Part shown: one piece after another, positions 40,855 through 51,570 of the stretch
How the letters are laid out: each line of letters begins with the position of its first letter
Numbering within the stretch: the first letter of the stretch is position 1
Assembly: GCA_963575745.1 (NCBI GenBank)
Contig: CAUYUJ010015837.1
Coordinates: 897,586 to 961,585, forward strand
DNA from: Prorocentrum cordatum
Taxonomy: Eukaryota > Sar > Dinophyceae > Prorocentrales > Prorocentraceae
DNA: 64,000 nt
Direction: 5' to 3'
Position numbers and translations under genes: made by a program
The notes under the pieces: generated by a model
What the model was told of the DNA's origin: nothing
The model's input: only the letters and a program-made list of their open reading frames with translations
Databases searched by the model: none

Positions 40855-41355
40855 GTCAGAGTGCAGGGATGTTTCGGCGAGGGCGTTCGGGTCAGACGTT
40901 AGGGTCAGGACGTCAGGGTTCGGGCCAGGGTGTTCTGGTCCGGGCGGTGGGCTTCGGATGCGGGGGTGGGGGTGTTCAAGTGTTAGGGCTCGTGTTGTAG
41001 GGCTCGGGTCTTCGGAGTTCGGGTTGGGGTCTTCGGGTGAGCGCGTCAGAGTAAGGGTGTTAGGGTTGGCGTGTGAGGGTGCGGGCGTTGGGCATAGGGT
41101 AGTCGCGTTGGGATGTTCGGGCGTTCGGGTGTTCGGTTCAGGCTGTCGAGATCGGGTGCTGGTGTTCGGTGATTGGGTTCGGACGTTGGATCTTCTGTGA
41201 TTGGATGTTGGTCTTAGGGTTCAGGTGTCAGGGCTCGAGTGTACGAGTTTCGGGGTTGGGGTAAGGATTACGCCGTGCGAGTGTTCGGGTGGGTGTTCGG
41301 GTTCAGCTATTCGATTAGGGCGTCGGGCTCGGGTGGCCGGGTCACAGGTATTTGG
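40855..41355. repeat. Degenerate GTTAGGG / GTTCGGG repeat
   Basis: About 500 bp of irregular heptamer-like units: GTTAGGGT, GTTCGGGT, GTCAGGGT, CTTCGGGT. It resembles degraded telomere-type repeats (TTTAGGG is typical in plants and reported in dinoflagellates), but there is no pure run longer than one or two units. Confidence 0.6.
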
Positions 41356-41760
41356 GGAACACGCCACGGAGTGGGGTCCATGCCTGCTAAGACCATGTTT
41401 GGAGCCGGCTAGAACTTGAGTGCGCGGGAAGCGCGCGCGATGCTTCTAATGTTGAGTGCACACATGCATATTTATTTGTATATATGTATATACAGACGTA
41501 TGTGTGTACACTGGGGGGGCGTGGTCAGGGATTGGGGGCGGAGCACAAGGGGGAGCCAAAGGGAGGGCGGACAGGAGGGGCGAGACGCGGACAACGGGGT
41601 GACATATTGAGTGGCCTTGCCAGGAGCACTTGGCCACCGGCCGCAGGGTGCTCGCCGTGAGCACCCATTTGTACTGGGACCAGCAGTCTGGGCACCAGGC
41701 CGCGGAGGCGGCCCCGCGCCATGCCCTCGGGGCGCGCTCAGAGTCACAAGAGCCTTTCGG

Positions 41761-41796
<36 letters not shown>

Positions 41797-42234
41797 GATA
41801 TCTCAGAAAGTTCCTGCTGCTCTGTCCTTGGAACTTGCACGAACGCTCTGTTTGGCTCTTTGGCCTTCGGAGCACACTTCGCCATGGGGACCCAGCAGGT
41901 GGCCGAATCAGCCTTCACCTAACGCAAAGGCCTTACGGCAGGTCCCGCCGACCCTGATCAATGAACAAGTTGGGCGCAAGAGGCGGAAATGGGGACGGGG
42001 GCAAGACAGTCCGCATGCGTTAGAGGCGCGGGACGCACAACAGCTACGAGATGCCCGCAACCTTCGGCACTTCACGTCTTGGCTGAAAGACCAGCCAAAC
42101 TGGCCAGACGACAATGAACGCGAGCGGACAGCGTCCTGCGTATTGTTCACACATCTGCACAAGCTTTCGGTGGCTTCGTGCGTTGCACTACGAAAAGTGG
42201 GCAAGGGACAGTGGCGGCCATACTGCGAGGGCGG
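41356..42234. other. Unassigned region with a CT tract
   Basis: A TATGTATATACA stretch at 41475-41505, and a pure (CT)n tract at 41764-41795. A plus-strand frame (41828-42577) includes an Arg/Asp/Asn-rich helical segment near 42010-42170 (HALEARDAQQLRDARNLRHF) that looks protein-like but is not recognised; its 3' part runs into repeat DNA. Confidence 0.35.
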
Positions 42235-42480
42235 AAATCCAATGGTATTCGGCCCATCCCGCACCAGCGCCTGGGTCGTGCTCCAGAGGCCTTGGGGACA
42301 GTTTGGATTCTTTTGGGTGCGGATTGGGGACTCTTGTGGGCCTCTTGCTTGTCTTGTGGCTTGTAGTCATGTTGGAGAGAGCGGCTTCCAGCGGTGCCAC
42401 GCTGGCGCACTTCTGGGGCCGCATTTTGGGGCCGTCTTTGGAGCCTCCACGGCCCAATATGCGGGCACCATCTTGGGCCC
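42235..42480 (+). repeat. TTGGGG composite repeat with FGPSR head, short copy
   Basis: TTCGGCCCATCCCGCACCAG, CGCCTGGGTCGTG, then GGGGACAGTTTGGATTCTTT and loose TTGGGG-type units. Third copy of the head found at 25250 and 37600-37685. Confidence 0.6.
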
Positions 42481-42999
42481 ACGCATCGGAATTGCCAGGG
42501 TTCTGGTTGTGTTGAGTACGTGCCTTGTCCTCTGCGACCACATATCCAAGACGACTCATGTAACACGCTTGTTCTGAGATTGCCAGAAGTTCTTTTTTAA
42601 ACGGCAGGGCTGTGACTCGCAGGACGCTCTGTGCAAAATTGTTGTCTAAAGTTGGCCTTCACCTGTTTACATAACCGTGAGCCTGGAGTCAGGGTGCGTT
42701 ATGGACGTTTGATTCAAGCTTCGCTTCAATCCATATTGTTTTCAGCGAAGACGATGAGCCGTGTTACGTTGATGGCGACATACGGACTCGTACATGATCG
42801 GCAGGTATGTTTTCACATGGTTCGTATATGGGCTGTGGTGGGGAATTGGAGGCCGTGGTTTGATCATGCGCTTCATTTCGCAGGTAGGGTGATACCACGC
42901 TTGAATACATGAAGCGTTTCCCCAGACCGAGACCGAGGTTTGGCTTTCTTTCTTTCTCTCTCTCTCTCTCCCTCTGGATCCCATCCAGGTATTGGGAAC
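42481..42999. other. Unassigned sequence
   Basis: Moderate-GC sequence without a recognisable gene. A short (TC)n tract at 42948-42972 precedes the foldback element. Confidence 0.4.
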
Positions 43000-43193
43000 C
43001 GAACAATGACATTAAACATAAAAACTCGGAGGTGCGCCCAGATTTTTCGGATCGGCACTGGACCCCCCTCCCTGGCGCGCGTGTCGTGCCGCAGGCGGCG
43101 CTGGAGGCGCCGCCGGGAGGGGGGGGGGGGGCCCGTGCCGATCCGAGAAATCCGTGCGGACCTCAGAGTTTTTTATGTTTATGTCATTGTTCG
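43000..43193. mobile_element. Foldback (MITE-like) element, ACTCGGAGGTSCGC family, full copy
   Basis: A 194-bp element with about 59-bp inverted ends. The left starts CGAACAATGACATTAAACAT, continues through AAACTCGGAGGTGCGC and ends CGGATCGGCAC. The right end is its reverse complement with about five changes. The core is very GC-rich, with its own palindrome (CGGCGCTGGAGGCGCCGCCG) and a G run. No coding capacity. The same ends flank the 82-bp copy at 30027-30108, and the CGGATTTCTYGGATCGGC part recurs at unit starts of the GATCCG-rich array at 10-12 kb. Confidence 0.85.
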
Positions 43194-43774
43194 TTTGCCT
43201 AGTTATGCGCTCCACTTGCGCTCTGCGCGCAGGCAGAGGAACTGCTTGCCCTGATCCAAGACGACGGCGGCGGCGCCGTGGTCTGCGCCGACCTCAATGC
43301 GATCCCAGGAGCGCTCCGCATATGGGCAGGAACGGCAATCGCTGCCGTTTGTCCATTGGGCTCGCGAGAGAACGCCAGCGCGGCTGACGAACACACACGC
43401 GCACACAGGGCTCGAGCTAAATGGAGTTTTGACGATTTCGTGGGCAGGTTTCGTTTTGCTTCCGTTTCGCAGCACAAGCAATGACGAAGACAGAACGAAG
43501 GACAACGAAAACAGACGAAAACGAGAAACATTGTTTAGCTCGAGCTCTGCGCGCACACACACACACACACCACACACACACACACTTGTGTTTTACTTCC
43601 AGGCCGGTGGATCCAACGCAGCGAGAGCGAAGGCGGGGCGCGCCAGTAATGATTACCACCGAGCGTTAGCCAGTGGACGGTCAACGCCGAGGGCGGCGGA
43701 CCCGTGCAAGGTGGTCGAGGCCAACGCATGCACGTGGTATATCCCGAGCATCGGCGGCGAGCCCAGGGTGGAAG
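43194..43774. other. Unassigned region with a (CA)n tract
   Basis: CA repeat at 43552-43584. Open frames on both strands; no recognisable domain. Confidence 0.4.
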
Positions 43775-43945
43775 TGAGAATGGGTCGGGCCTTCTCAGGA
43801 GGCTCGGAAGTCCCCGGTCCTTTGAGAAGTATCGTAAGCCTTCCGCGAAGGCACAGAGAACTTCTCAGAAGGCCGGAGGGCTTCTGAGAAGCACCGCCGC
43901 CTTTGAGAAAGCAATCTCCTTCCCATTTCCCCTCCTTGCTTGCCG
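43775..43945. mobile_element. Foldback element, CTTCTGAGAAGG family (copy 2)
   Basis: Starts GAGAATGGGTCGGGCCTTCT and ends AATCTCCTTCCCATTTCCCC. Inside are CTTCTCAGAAGG, CTTCTGAGAAGC and CTTTGAGAAG palindromic motifs in the same order as at 5210-5367. Confidence 0.55.
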
Positions 43946-44261
43946 CCAAAAGCATACAGAGACCGGACGACACCCACGACCCACTTAAGAACGCGAGGTA
44001 GCAGGATGCGAGTATACAGGCACACGCACACTATTTATATATATATATATAAAGAATGTATACACATATTGTAGTGGCCTCTGGCCAGTGCCGCCGATCC
44101 GGGGTGCTACCGATTCTGCTTGCAACGGTGGACCTTTTATGTTTAAAAGAAGAGCATTCGCTCGAGACATCCTCATAAGATAGAGATGTTGAACTCGCTT
44201 GGAGAACCGTCGGATATTCGAAAGTGACGATCTCGCGTTGAACAGCAAAACTCATGGGATG
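43946..44261. other. Unassigned, with AT tract and a composite-repeat head fragment
   Basis: TATATATATATATATA at 44036-44052 is followed by TAGTGGCCTCTGGCCAGTGC (44072-44091), reminiscent of the head that follows AT tracts elsewhere. No minisatellite follows. Confidence 0.4.
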
Positions 44262-44770
44262 CCCCCTCCCGCCTTCCGGGCCTGAATTGCGTCAGCCATG
44301 GCGTCAGCCCCCGCCCCCCCCGACTTCTCCCTCCCGGGCCTGAATGGCGTCAGCCATGGCGTCAGGGCTCCTTCCTTCCCTCCCCCCCCTCCAGATCCCC
44401 CTCCCGGGCCTGAATTGCGTTAGCCATGACGTCAGCTCCCCCCCCCCCTCCCCCCGACTTCCTCCTCCCGGGCCTGAATGGCGTCAGCCATGGCGTTCCC
44501 CCCCGCCCTCTCCTGCCCATGGCGTTCCCCCCTCCCCTCCCCTCCTCCCTCCCGGGCCTGAATGGCGTCAGCCCCACCCCCCTCCCCCTCATCCCTCCCG
44601 GGCCTGAATGGCGTCAGCCCCTCCCCCCCCCCTTCGCCGACAGAGCGAAGCCCCCCCTACCTCCTCCCTCCCTGGCCTGAATGGCGTCAGCACCCCCCCC
44701 CTCCTCCCTCCTGGGCCTGAATGGCGTCAGCCCCCCCCTCCCCTCTTCCCTCCTCCCCATGGCGGCGTCC
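44262..44770. repeat. 50-80 bp repeat, GGGCCTGAATGGCGTCAGCC, about 8 copies
   Basis: CCCGGGCCTGAATKGCGTCA followed by GCCATGGCGTCAG and a variable C run. The copies are near-identical in the core and differ in C-run length. Confidence 0.9.
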
Positions 44771-44789
44771 CCCCCCCCCCCCCCCTATA

Positions 44790-45330
44790 TCTATATATAT
44801 ACATATATATATATATGTATACACCTGTTGATGGATATGTTCACATGTGTGTGTATGTACCTATGTATGTATGTATGTATGTATGTATGTATGTATGTAT
44901 GTATGTATGTATGTATGTATGTATGTATGTATGCATATGTGTATGCATGCCTGCCTGCCTGCATGCATGCATGCATGAATGTATGTATGCATGCATGCAT
45001 GCATGCATGCATGCATGTATGTATGTATGTATGTATGTATGTATGTATGTATGTATGTATGTATGTGTGTATGTGTGTATGTGTGTATGTGTGTATGTGT
45101 GTATGCATGTATGTATGTACGTAAGTATGCATGCATGCATACATGCATGTGTGTATGTACGTGTGCATGCGTGCATGTACATATTTATGCACGAATGTAT
45201 TTATGCATGTATGTATGTATGCATGCATGCATGTATGTCTGCATGCATGTATGCATGTATGTAGGTAGGCAAGTGTGTGTATGTATGTTTGTATGTATGT
45301 ATGTACGTATGGATGTATGCATGCGTGTCG
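44790..45330. repeat. (GTAT)n / (GCAT)n tetranucleotide array
   Basis: About 540 bp of ATGT/ATGC units; mirror type of the CATA array at 24.5 kb. Peptides rich in Met/Tyr/Val/Cys on the plus strand are artefacts. Confidence 0.95.
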
Positions 45331-45460
45331 GAGGTGAGGGGGTGAGATCGAAGTGGAACGGAGAGCCCCCCTACCGGGAAATCGATTTCGGTTTCGTGTT
45401 CGTGCGTGCCGTGCGTGCGGGCGAGGCGAAGCTGCGTGGGCGGGCGAGAGGAAAGTCTCC

Positions 45461-45612
45461 TGTGGCTGAGGCGCGGCTGGACCAAATGTCTCCCTTCCGG
45501 CGTCCGGTGGCGCGCGGTGTCCTGCTGGTGTCCCGCTGTGGCTGAGGCGCGGGTGGACCAAATGTCTCTTTTCCGGCGTCCGGTGGCGCGCGGTGTCCCG
45601 CCGGTGTCCCGC
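45461..45612. repeat. 76-bp tandem duplication
   Basis: TGTGGCTGAGGCGCGGCTGG through TTCCGGCGTCCGGTGGCGCG and GGTGTCCCGC occurs at 45461 and 45537, followed by short GTGTCCCGCCG units. Confidence 0.9.
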
Positions 45613-45629
45613 CGGTGTCCCGTCGGTGT

Positions 45630-45664
45630 CCCGATGATGACGGTGATGATGATGATGACGATGT

Positions 45665-45699
<35 letters not shown>

Positions 45700-45777
45700 G
45701 CCATGGTGGTGATGATGATGGTGTCCCGATGATGATGATGTTGATGATGGTGATGTTGCTGATGATGATGGTGTCCC

Positions 45778-45817
<40 letters not shown>

Positions 45818-46019
45818 GATCATGATGATGTTGATGATGGGATGATGATGATGATGGTGATGATGGTGGTGTTCCGGTGATGATGATGATGGTGGTGTCC
45901 CGATGATGATGATGATGATGAGATAATGATGGTGATGGTGGTGTTCCGATGATGATGATGGTGCTGTCCCAAAGATGATGATGATGATGGTGGCAATCAT
46001 GGTGTCCCGATGATGATGT

Positions 46020-46050
<31 letters not shown>

Positions 46051-46099
46051 GATGATGTTGATGATGATGGTGATGAGGTGATGATTATGATGGTGTCCC

Positions 46100-46158
<59 letters not shown>

Positions 46159-46190
46159 CGTTGATGACGATGGTGTTGATGATGCTGGTG
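45630..46190. repeat. (GAT)n / (GATGGT)n trinucleotide array
   Basis: GATGATGAT runs broken by GGTGTCCCGATGATG units about every 60-120 bp, the same GTGTCCCG motif as in the preceding duplication. Confidence 0.95.
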
Positions 46191-46460
46191 ACGACGTTGA
46201 TTGTGAGACCGATTGTGATATCGATAGCGAGATCGATCGCGTGAGACCGAGTGCGAGATAGACTGTGAGATCGTTAGTGAGATCGACAGCGAGATCGATT
46301 TTGAGATCGATAGTCAGCTCGATTGTGAGATCGACCGAATGAAATAAATCGAGTGAGATCGATTGTGAGATCGATCGCGTGAGATCGATCGAGCGAGACC
46401 CATAGTGAGGTCGATAGTGAAATCGATAGTGAGACCGATCGAGTGAGACGTTGGTTCCTC
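46191..46460. repeat. 12-bp repeat, GTGAGATCGATA type
   Basis: Degenerate 12-bp units (GAGATCGATMGY) over 270 bp. The minus strand reads Ile-Asp-Leu-Thr peptides because 12 is a multiple of 3. Confidence 0.9.
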
Positions 46461-48948
46461 CCCCCCTGAACCTCCTTATCACCCGAAGGGTGGTCGTGTA
46501 GGTATGTATGTATGCATGGATTCATGTATGTATGTATGTGCGTATGCACATATACATAACTTATCGAATAGTGTCTTCACGAGCTTGTGGCCGGCTTTCT
46601 TCCCACGGGGCTGCGAGGGGGAGGAGGACGAACAGCTGGCGGTTGCGTGTGATGTGTGTTGTGTTTTGTTTGTGTGACCGTATGCTGCTAGTTCCCCAGT
46701 CATGCTGCTTCTACCCGTTTAGCTCCGCATGCGGGTCCCGAGAAGCTAGATGATGACATGCCACCTCAGCGAACCGCGTGACACATTTTACCGCTGAGTG
46801 TCGAGCTGAGTCGCGGCCGTGCCTTTCGCCTTCCCTCCCTAGCCCCCCGCCATTGTGATTTTTGCGCGACGTGGACCCTGGGACGCCTCGGCCCTTTCCC
46901 CAGGACCAGTTTTTCATCCCTTGGTGTTCTCATGGCATTGGGGCCCAGCAAGACTTCCAGCGGCAGAGCATGCAAGAATTTATTGTGTTGCGATTGCGTC
47001 TCGACGCGAGGGGGTTTGGGCCCCCACTGTCCCCTTAAAGGACGACCCCTGACGTTTCCAGAGGTGCGTTCTGATTTGATTTTAGAAGGGAACCAGACCG
47101 TGGCGACGAGAGACCTCCTGGAAGCCCAACAAAAACGAAAGAACGCTCCAAAACCTCGATCCTCAAATCTCGATCCCCAAGCCATGAAGAATGCGCCGGA
47201 AAAGAAATGCCCCCAGGAGCCGCGACGTACAGCGCGATGTGCTGCCACCTCTGGGACGGTCCCCCTCTCACCTTGACCAGGGCCGATTAGATTGAACAGA
47301 GCGCCCTTCCGAATTGCAATCAGTCGTGCCATGCCCTCTCTCTCTCTCTGTGCCCCCTCACACCCGAAAATTTTGCCAGCCCCCAGGAGGCGCGGCCTAC
47401 AGGGCGATGCGCCGCCGCCTTCGCGACGCCGCGCTGCAGGCTACGGGCGCGCACTAGAGGGTGGCACGAGGGGGGGGGGGTGGCGGCTTTCCAGGAAGGC
47501 GGGGTCTTTCTGAGAAGGCAGGGGCCTCCTCAGGAGGGCCCGTGGCTTCCTAGAAGCCAGGAGAGCCCCGGCCTTTTTTTAGAAGCCCCACGCAATCTCT
47601 CAGAAGGCACCCCCCCCCCCTCGCGCCAGCCCCTTGTGGACGCCCCGCGAAAGGGTGACTCCCAGAGCTACCCCACTGGGGCCTTCACCTCGTGCAAGCC
47701 GGACGTCTATTAGCCCAGGGGCCAGCGCCCGCCAGCCGGCGCCGCCTTCGCCAAGAGGCCCAGGCCTTCCAGATCACATTTTGGCGGCCTGCCATCTGAA
47801 ACTCTGCGGGCCACGCGAGCGCCGTCGCGGGCACAAGTCGAAATCGAACGCACATAGGATTTCGATGGATTCAAGGAGACATGTTCCAGATTTCCTCCGA
47901 CCTCATCATCACGCGACCGCCCGAGCCATTGATCTACACGAGAAGGGTGTGCGCGTCATTGCGCTTGTTTGGGCGTGCTAACAGGTTCTGACAGCTAAGG
48001 GCACTCACGGCCTAATCAGTCTTGCCAGCCGATTGTTCGTGGGTGGTTGATACAGTACGATGTTTGTTCGACCCTCGCCATTCACGGTTCCAAGGTCTTC
48101 AGGTTGATTCCCCTTCTTTAGAAAGAGTTCCAAGGTACTCCCTTGCTAATGCCAGACTTATCCGCCACCCTCCGAGTGTTGTTGTTCCCCATTCTTATGT
48201 TGAGCGGTCGTGCATCCAAGTATTCAGCGGCCGCCCGCCCCTTCAGGAAAATATTGCGCCGTGCTCATGCTTTGGCACACGCGCTAGTTTTCCATTGGTT
48301 CCCCTGCAACAGATACGATGCAGGCCATACGCGCGCGCCGCTGCGTGCGCATGCTAAATTTAGTCGAACAGCTTCGGTTGGAGCAAACCAAACACAACAC
48401 ATAGCTGTTCACAAACTACCGAAAGCCATTAGGTTCGGTGTGAAACATGTCAAGTATCCGCGCGCGCATGTCCATAACCTCGAGCAGCCACCAACCGTTT
48501 CAAATAGTGCCATTGGGGCCACACGCGCGCGTCTCCGCACGCGAATGTATGAATCATTTCAACAACCAATGGCCTTGTGAGCATTTCAAGACAGGTCTCT
48601 TCAGAAAGCGCCTCGATCGAACAGACCAGTCCAGTGAGAGCTGGAATCGCAGGCGAACGGCCACGCGAACACGCAGCTTGCTCGCACAATGACACAGTGC
48701 AGACGCGGCCGCAAGTATCCCTCGCAAGGAACCCAACCCAGATGACCCGCGGTGGCTCCAGTGGAGGCAAGACTGCTTCGCACCGCCGGCCCTGGGCAGG
48801 CCGTGCCGCCCTGAGCGCGAGCGAGAGAGGAGGGGAGAAGCAGGCAGGCGACGACGAACGCGCAGGCGGGGGGCCGGGGCCGGCGGGACGAGGGCATGCG
48901 GGTGGGGGACAAGCAGAGGGCAGCAGGCAGGGAGCAGAAGGGAAGGGA
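46461..48948. other. Unassigned region
   Basis: A short GTATGTATG stretch is at 46500-46545. 46770-47330 is open on both strands but carries no motif I recognise. 47490-47615 is a weak member of the CTTCTGAGAAGG family (TTTCTGAGAAGG, CTCTCAGAAGG). 48020-48580 is lower-GC and unassigned. Confidence 0.35.
48795..48895 (-). repeat. Dispersed repeat, partner of 12800-12900
   Basis: Minus strand contains CCTGCGCGTTCGTCGTCGC (48853-48871) with Pro-rich 5' and Cys-rich 3' peptide context equal to the 12.8-kb copy (ACAFVVACL). The copies are inverted relative to one another. Confidence 0.5.
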
Positions 48949-49012
48949 AGAGGAGGAGGAGGAGGAGGAGGAGGAGGAGGAGGAGGAGGAGGAGGAGGAG
49001 GAGGAGGAGAAG
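48949..49012. repeat. (GGA)n polypurine tract
   Basis: About 64 bp of nearly pure AGG/GGA. Confidence 0.95.
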
Positions 49013-49565
49013 GAAGACAGGGAGGAGGGAACGCAACGACCGCAAACAGACAGGCCGGGCCGTGGGCCGGAAGAGAAGAGCCACCCGCGACGAGGCTACG
49101 GACCTTACGGCGGCGACCTGAGCGGGGTGGCCGCCCGTGCCCAGCACGATGCGGCTCGGTGGGGATTGCCCTCTGCGGGGTCCATCCACCGCCCCGCCGA
49201 GGAAAGGCCAGACGGCGCGTGGGAGGGTCGCCGGCGTGACGTTGGCGAAAGGACGCGGGGGGCGCCCGTGCTGCCCATCAAGGGCGGGGGGGTGGGCGGG
49301 GGGCGCTAGACAGCGCAGGGGGCACCTCACACGGCGTCTGCCGTGGAAGCCGCCGTGGCCGCGGCCAGGCGGGCTGCTGCCACCCCCGGCCTTCCAGACT
49401 GGGTCGAAAGGCGCCGCAACACCGCCCGCGCGCTCTCCCTGTGCAGGGAGATGGAAAGTCGTCGGGCGCGTTGGTCCGCAACCAGTGCGGCGTCTTCCCC
49501 GGTCGCGTCAGCCAACCGCTTGGCCAGGACCCCGAAGGCCCTGCGTGCCTCGCGGCCCCAACGGG
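49013..49565. other. Unassigned GC-rich region
   Basis: Frames on both strands open. A plus frame at 49340-49582 gives an Ala/Arg-rich helical peptide (PDWVERRRNTARALSLCREM) that may be coding-derived; no family is recognised. Confidence 0.35.
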
Positions 49566-49806
49566 TCTTTTTAGGGCTATAGGGTTATGGGGCGATTGGG
49601 TTATAGGGCGATGGGCTATCGGGCTATGGGCCTATTGGGCTATAGGGCCATTGGGCTATAGGTCTATAGGGCTATAGGGCCATAGGGCCACAGGGCTGTA
49701 TGGCTGTAGGGCTAGGGGGCTATGGGGCAATCGGGCTATAGAGCCATAGGGTTATATATACATACATACATACATACATACATACATACATACATACATA
49801 CATACA

Positions 49807-49881
<75 letters not shown>

Positions 49882-50160
49882 CGGGCTATGGGGCTATAGG
49901 GCTATAGGACCATAGGGCTATAGGGCTACAAGGATATATGGGTATGGGGCTACAGGGCTATTGAGCTACAGGCATATCGAGTTATAGGGCTACAAGGCTC
50001 TAGGGCGACAGGGCTATAGGGTCATAAGGCTACAAGGCTATAGGGCTATAGGGCTATAGTCCTACTGGGCTATAGGGCTATTGGGCTATTGAGCTATGAG
50101 GCTCCAGGGCTATAAGTCACCCGGGCACCCGGGCACCTGGGCACCTGGGCACCCGGGCGG
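49566..50160. repeat. GGGCTATA octamer/nonamer repeat with an embedded CATA/TA tract
   Basis: TAGGGCTAT, TTGGGCTAT and CAGGGCTAT units fill 49570-49755 and 49880-50115. Between them lie (CATA)n 49757-49835 and TATATA to 49870. A CACCCGGG/CACCTGGG 10-bp array ends the block (50118-50160). Confidence 0.95.
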
Positions 50161-50289
50161 GCCGCGGAAATCGGTGACGCATTTCACCTAGCCATATGAA
50201 ACCGCTAGGACCCCTACGGAGGCAAGCTCTGGTTGGGGAACATCAGTTTTTCGATAGCCAATAGACATAAACTTAGAATGTCTGCGCGC

Positions 50290-50600
50290 ACGTACTTCCA
50301 CATCATTTTTATTTCCAACATCATTACCATCGTCCTTATTCGCATCATCATTGCCATTGCAATCATCATTACAATCATTCCTCCACGTTCCGCAAATGGC
50401 AGCATTATCGCCATCATCGTCGCCATCCTCACCCTCGTCGTCATCATCGTAATGGTCGGTGTCCTCGCCCTCGTCGAATTTCTGCGCGGGCGGACTTCCC
50501 CATCTTTCTCGCTTGCGCCATCGTCACGATCATCGTTCGCGTCATCATTGCCACACCTATTATCATTACCACCAGCTCCAACGCCATCAGGCGCAGGCGG
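50290..50600. repeat. Degenerate CATCAT / CGTCAT trinucleotide-rich sequence
   Basis: Irregular CATCATTG, CCATCGTC and TCGTCATC triplets. Apparent Ile/Val-rich membrane-like peptides result from it. Confidence 0.7.
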
Positions 50601-50743
50601 AGGAGACAGGGGCAGCACCGGGCACAGAGGGCCCGGCGGACGCCCAAGCGGAGGAGGCCGAGGAACCGAGGCAGGAGGAGGCAGCAGCGGGCGAGGGGCG
50701 CTCACAGGCCGCCGGGCCTGGACGACTGAGGAGGAGATCGCCA

Positions 50744-51514
50744 GGGAGGCGGGCAGGCCGGACACCGAGGTCCACCATCTATATGGACGACAGGACGTGG
50801 TTCGTGACGACCGCCGTGGAGGTGGTGGGACGGGTGGCCATCTGGCACCGCTGGAGCGCGCGAGTGGGACTCCGCGAGAACCCACGGAAGATCCAGCTCG
50901 TTGCTCGCGGGCGCGCGGAGGAGGCGGCGCTGCGGGCGGAGGCAGACAGGCAGGGGCTGGGGGACAAGGTGGTCCCGGCGATGGAGGCCCTCGGCGTCGT
51001 CACGGTGGGGGCGCAGGGCAGAGGCATGCATGTGAAGGAAGAAGCGCGGGTACAGAGCGCGCTGAGAGAGATCCGCCGCCTGCAATGCTTGCCGGTTGGG
51101 CGACGCAAGAAGCAGGAATATTGCAGGGCCTTTGGGTTGTCCAAGAGCACCTATGGCTGGATGGCGAAGACCCCGCCCCGGGTCAAGGCCGACCAGGTGA
51201 CGGCAGCGATCAGGAGGAACGCAGGCGGATGCCCCATGGGGTCCAAGCGCATCATGAACATCCTCGAGGGCGGCACCCTTGCGGCGGATGTGGTGATCGG
51301 GTGCCGGCAGGTGGCCACGATGCGGCGACGGCTGCGGAGGCGAGACGATTCCCGCTGGTACACGAGTTGGTACCGCAAGCGAGGCACTTTAGTGGCGGAG
51401 GTGCGCTGCTGGCTGCGGAAAATGGGCTGGCAGGAGGAGGCGAGCGCCTGGAACTGGTACCGCCCGGGCACGGGGATGGAGCTGGACCTGCAGGAGCGTC
51501 CAGCTTGTGACTAG
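50744..51514 (+). pseudogene. Reverse transcriptase, C-terminal fragment (YMDD)
   Basis: The frame enters around 50744 without a start codon and reaches STIYMDDRTWFVTTA, where YMDD (50780-50791) is the polymerase catalytic motif C. Next come WHRWSARVGLRENPRKIQLV (the motif D/thumb side, with the ENP-K pattern), then EALGVVTVGAQ (motif E-like) and an Arg/Trp-rich thumb ending in WNWYRPGTGMELD. The DDRTW variant and the GL.EN..K spacing are what I know from dinoflagellate non-LTR elements. Motifs A and B upstream are missing: the preceding sequence is repeat-like. The frame ends in TAG at 51512, but in-frame sequence beyond it (VHARQMHQVREGWRWWN) still looks like the element, with another TAG at 51578 and TAA at 51668. 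Confidence 0.75.
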
Positions 51515-51570
51515 GTGGAGAAAAAGGTGCACGCCAGGCAGATGCACCAGGTGCGCGAGGGCTGGCGCTG

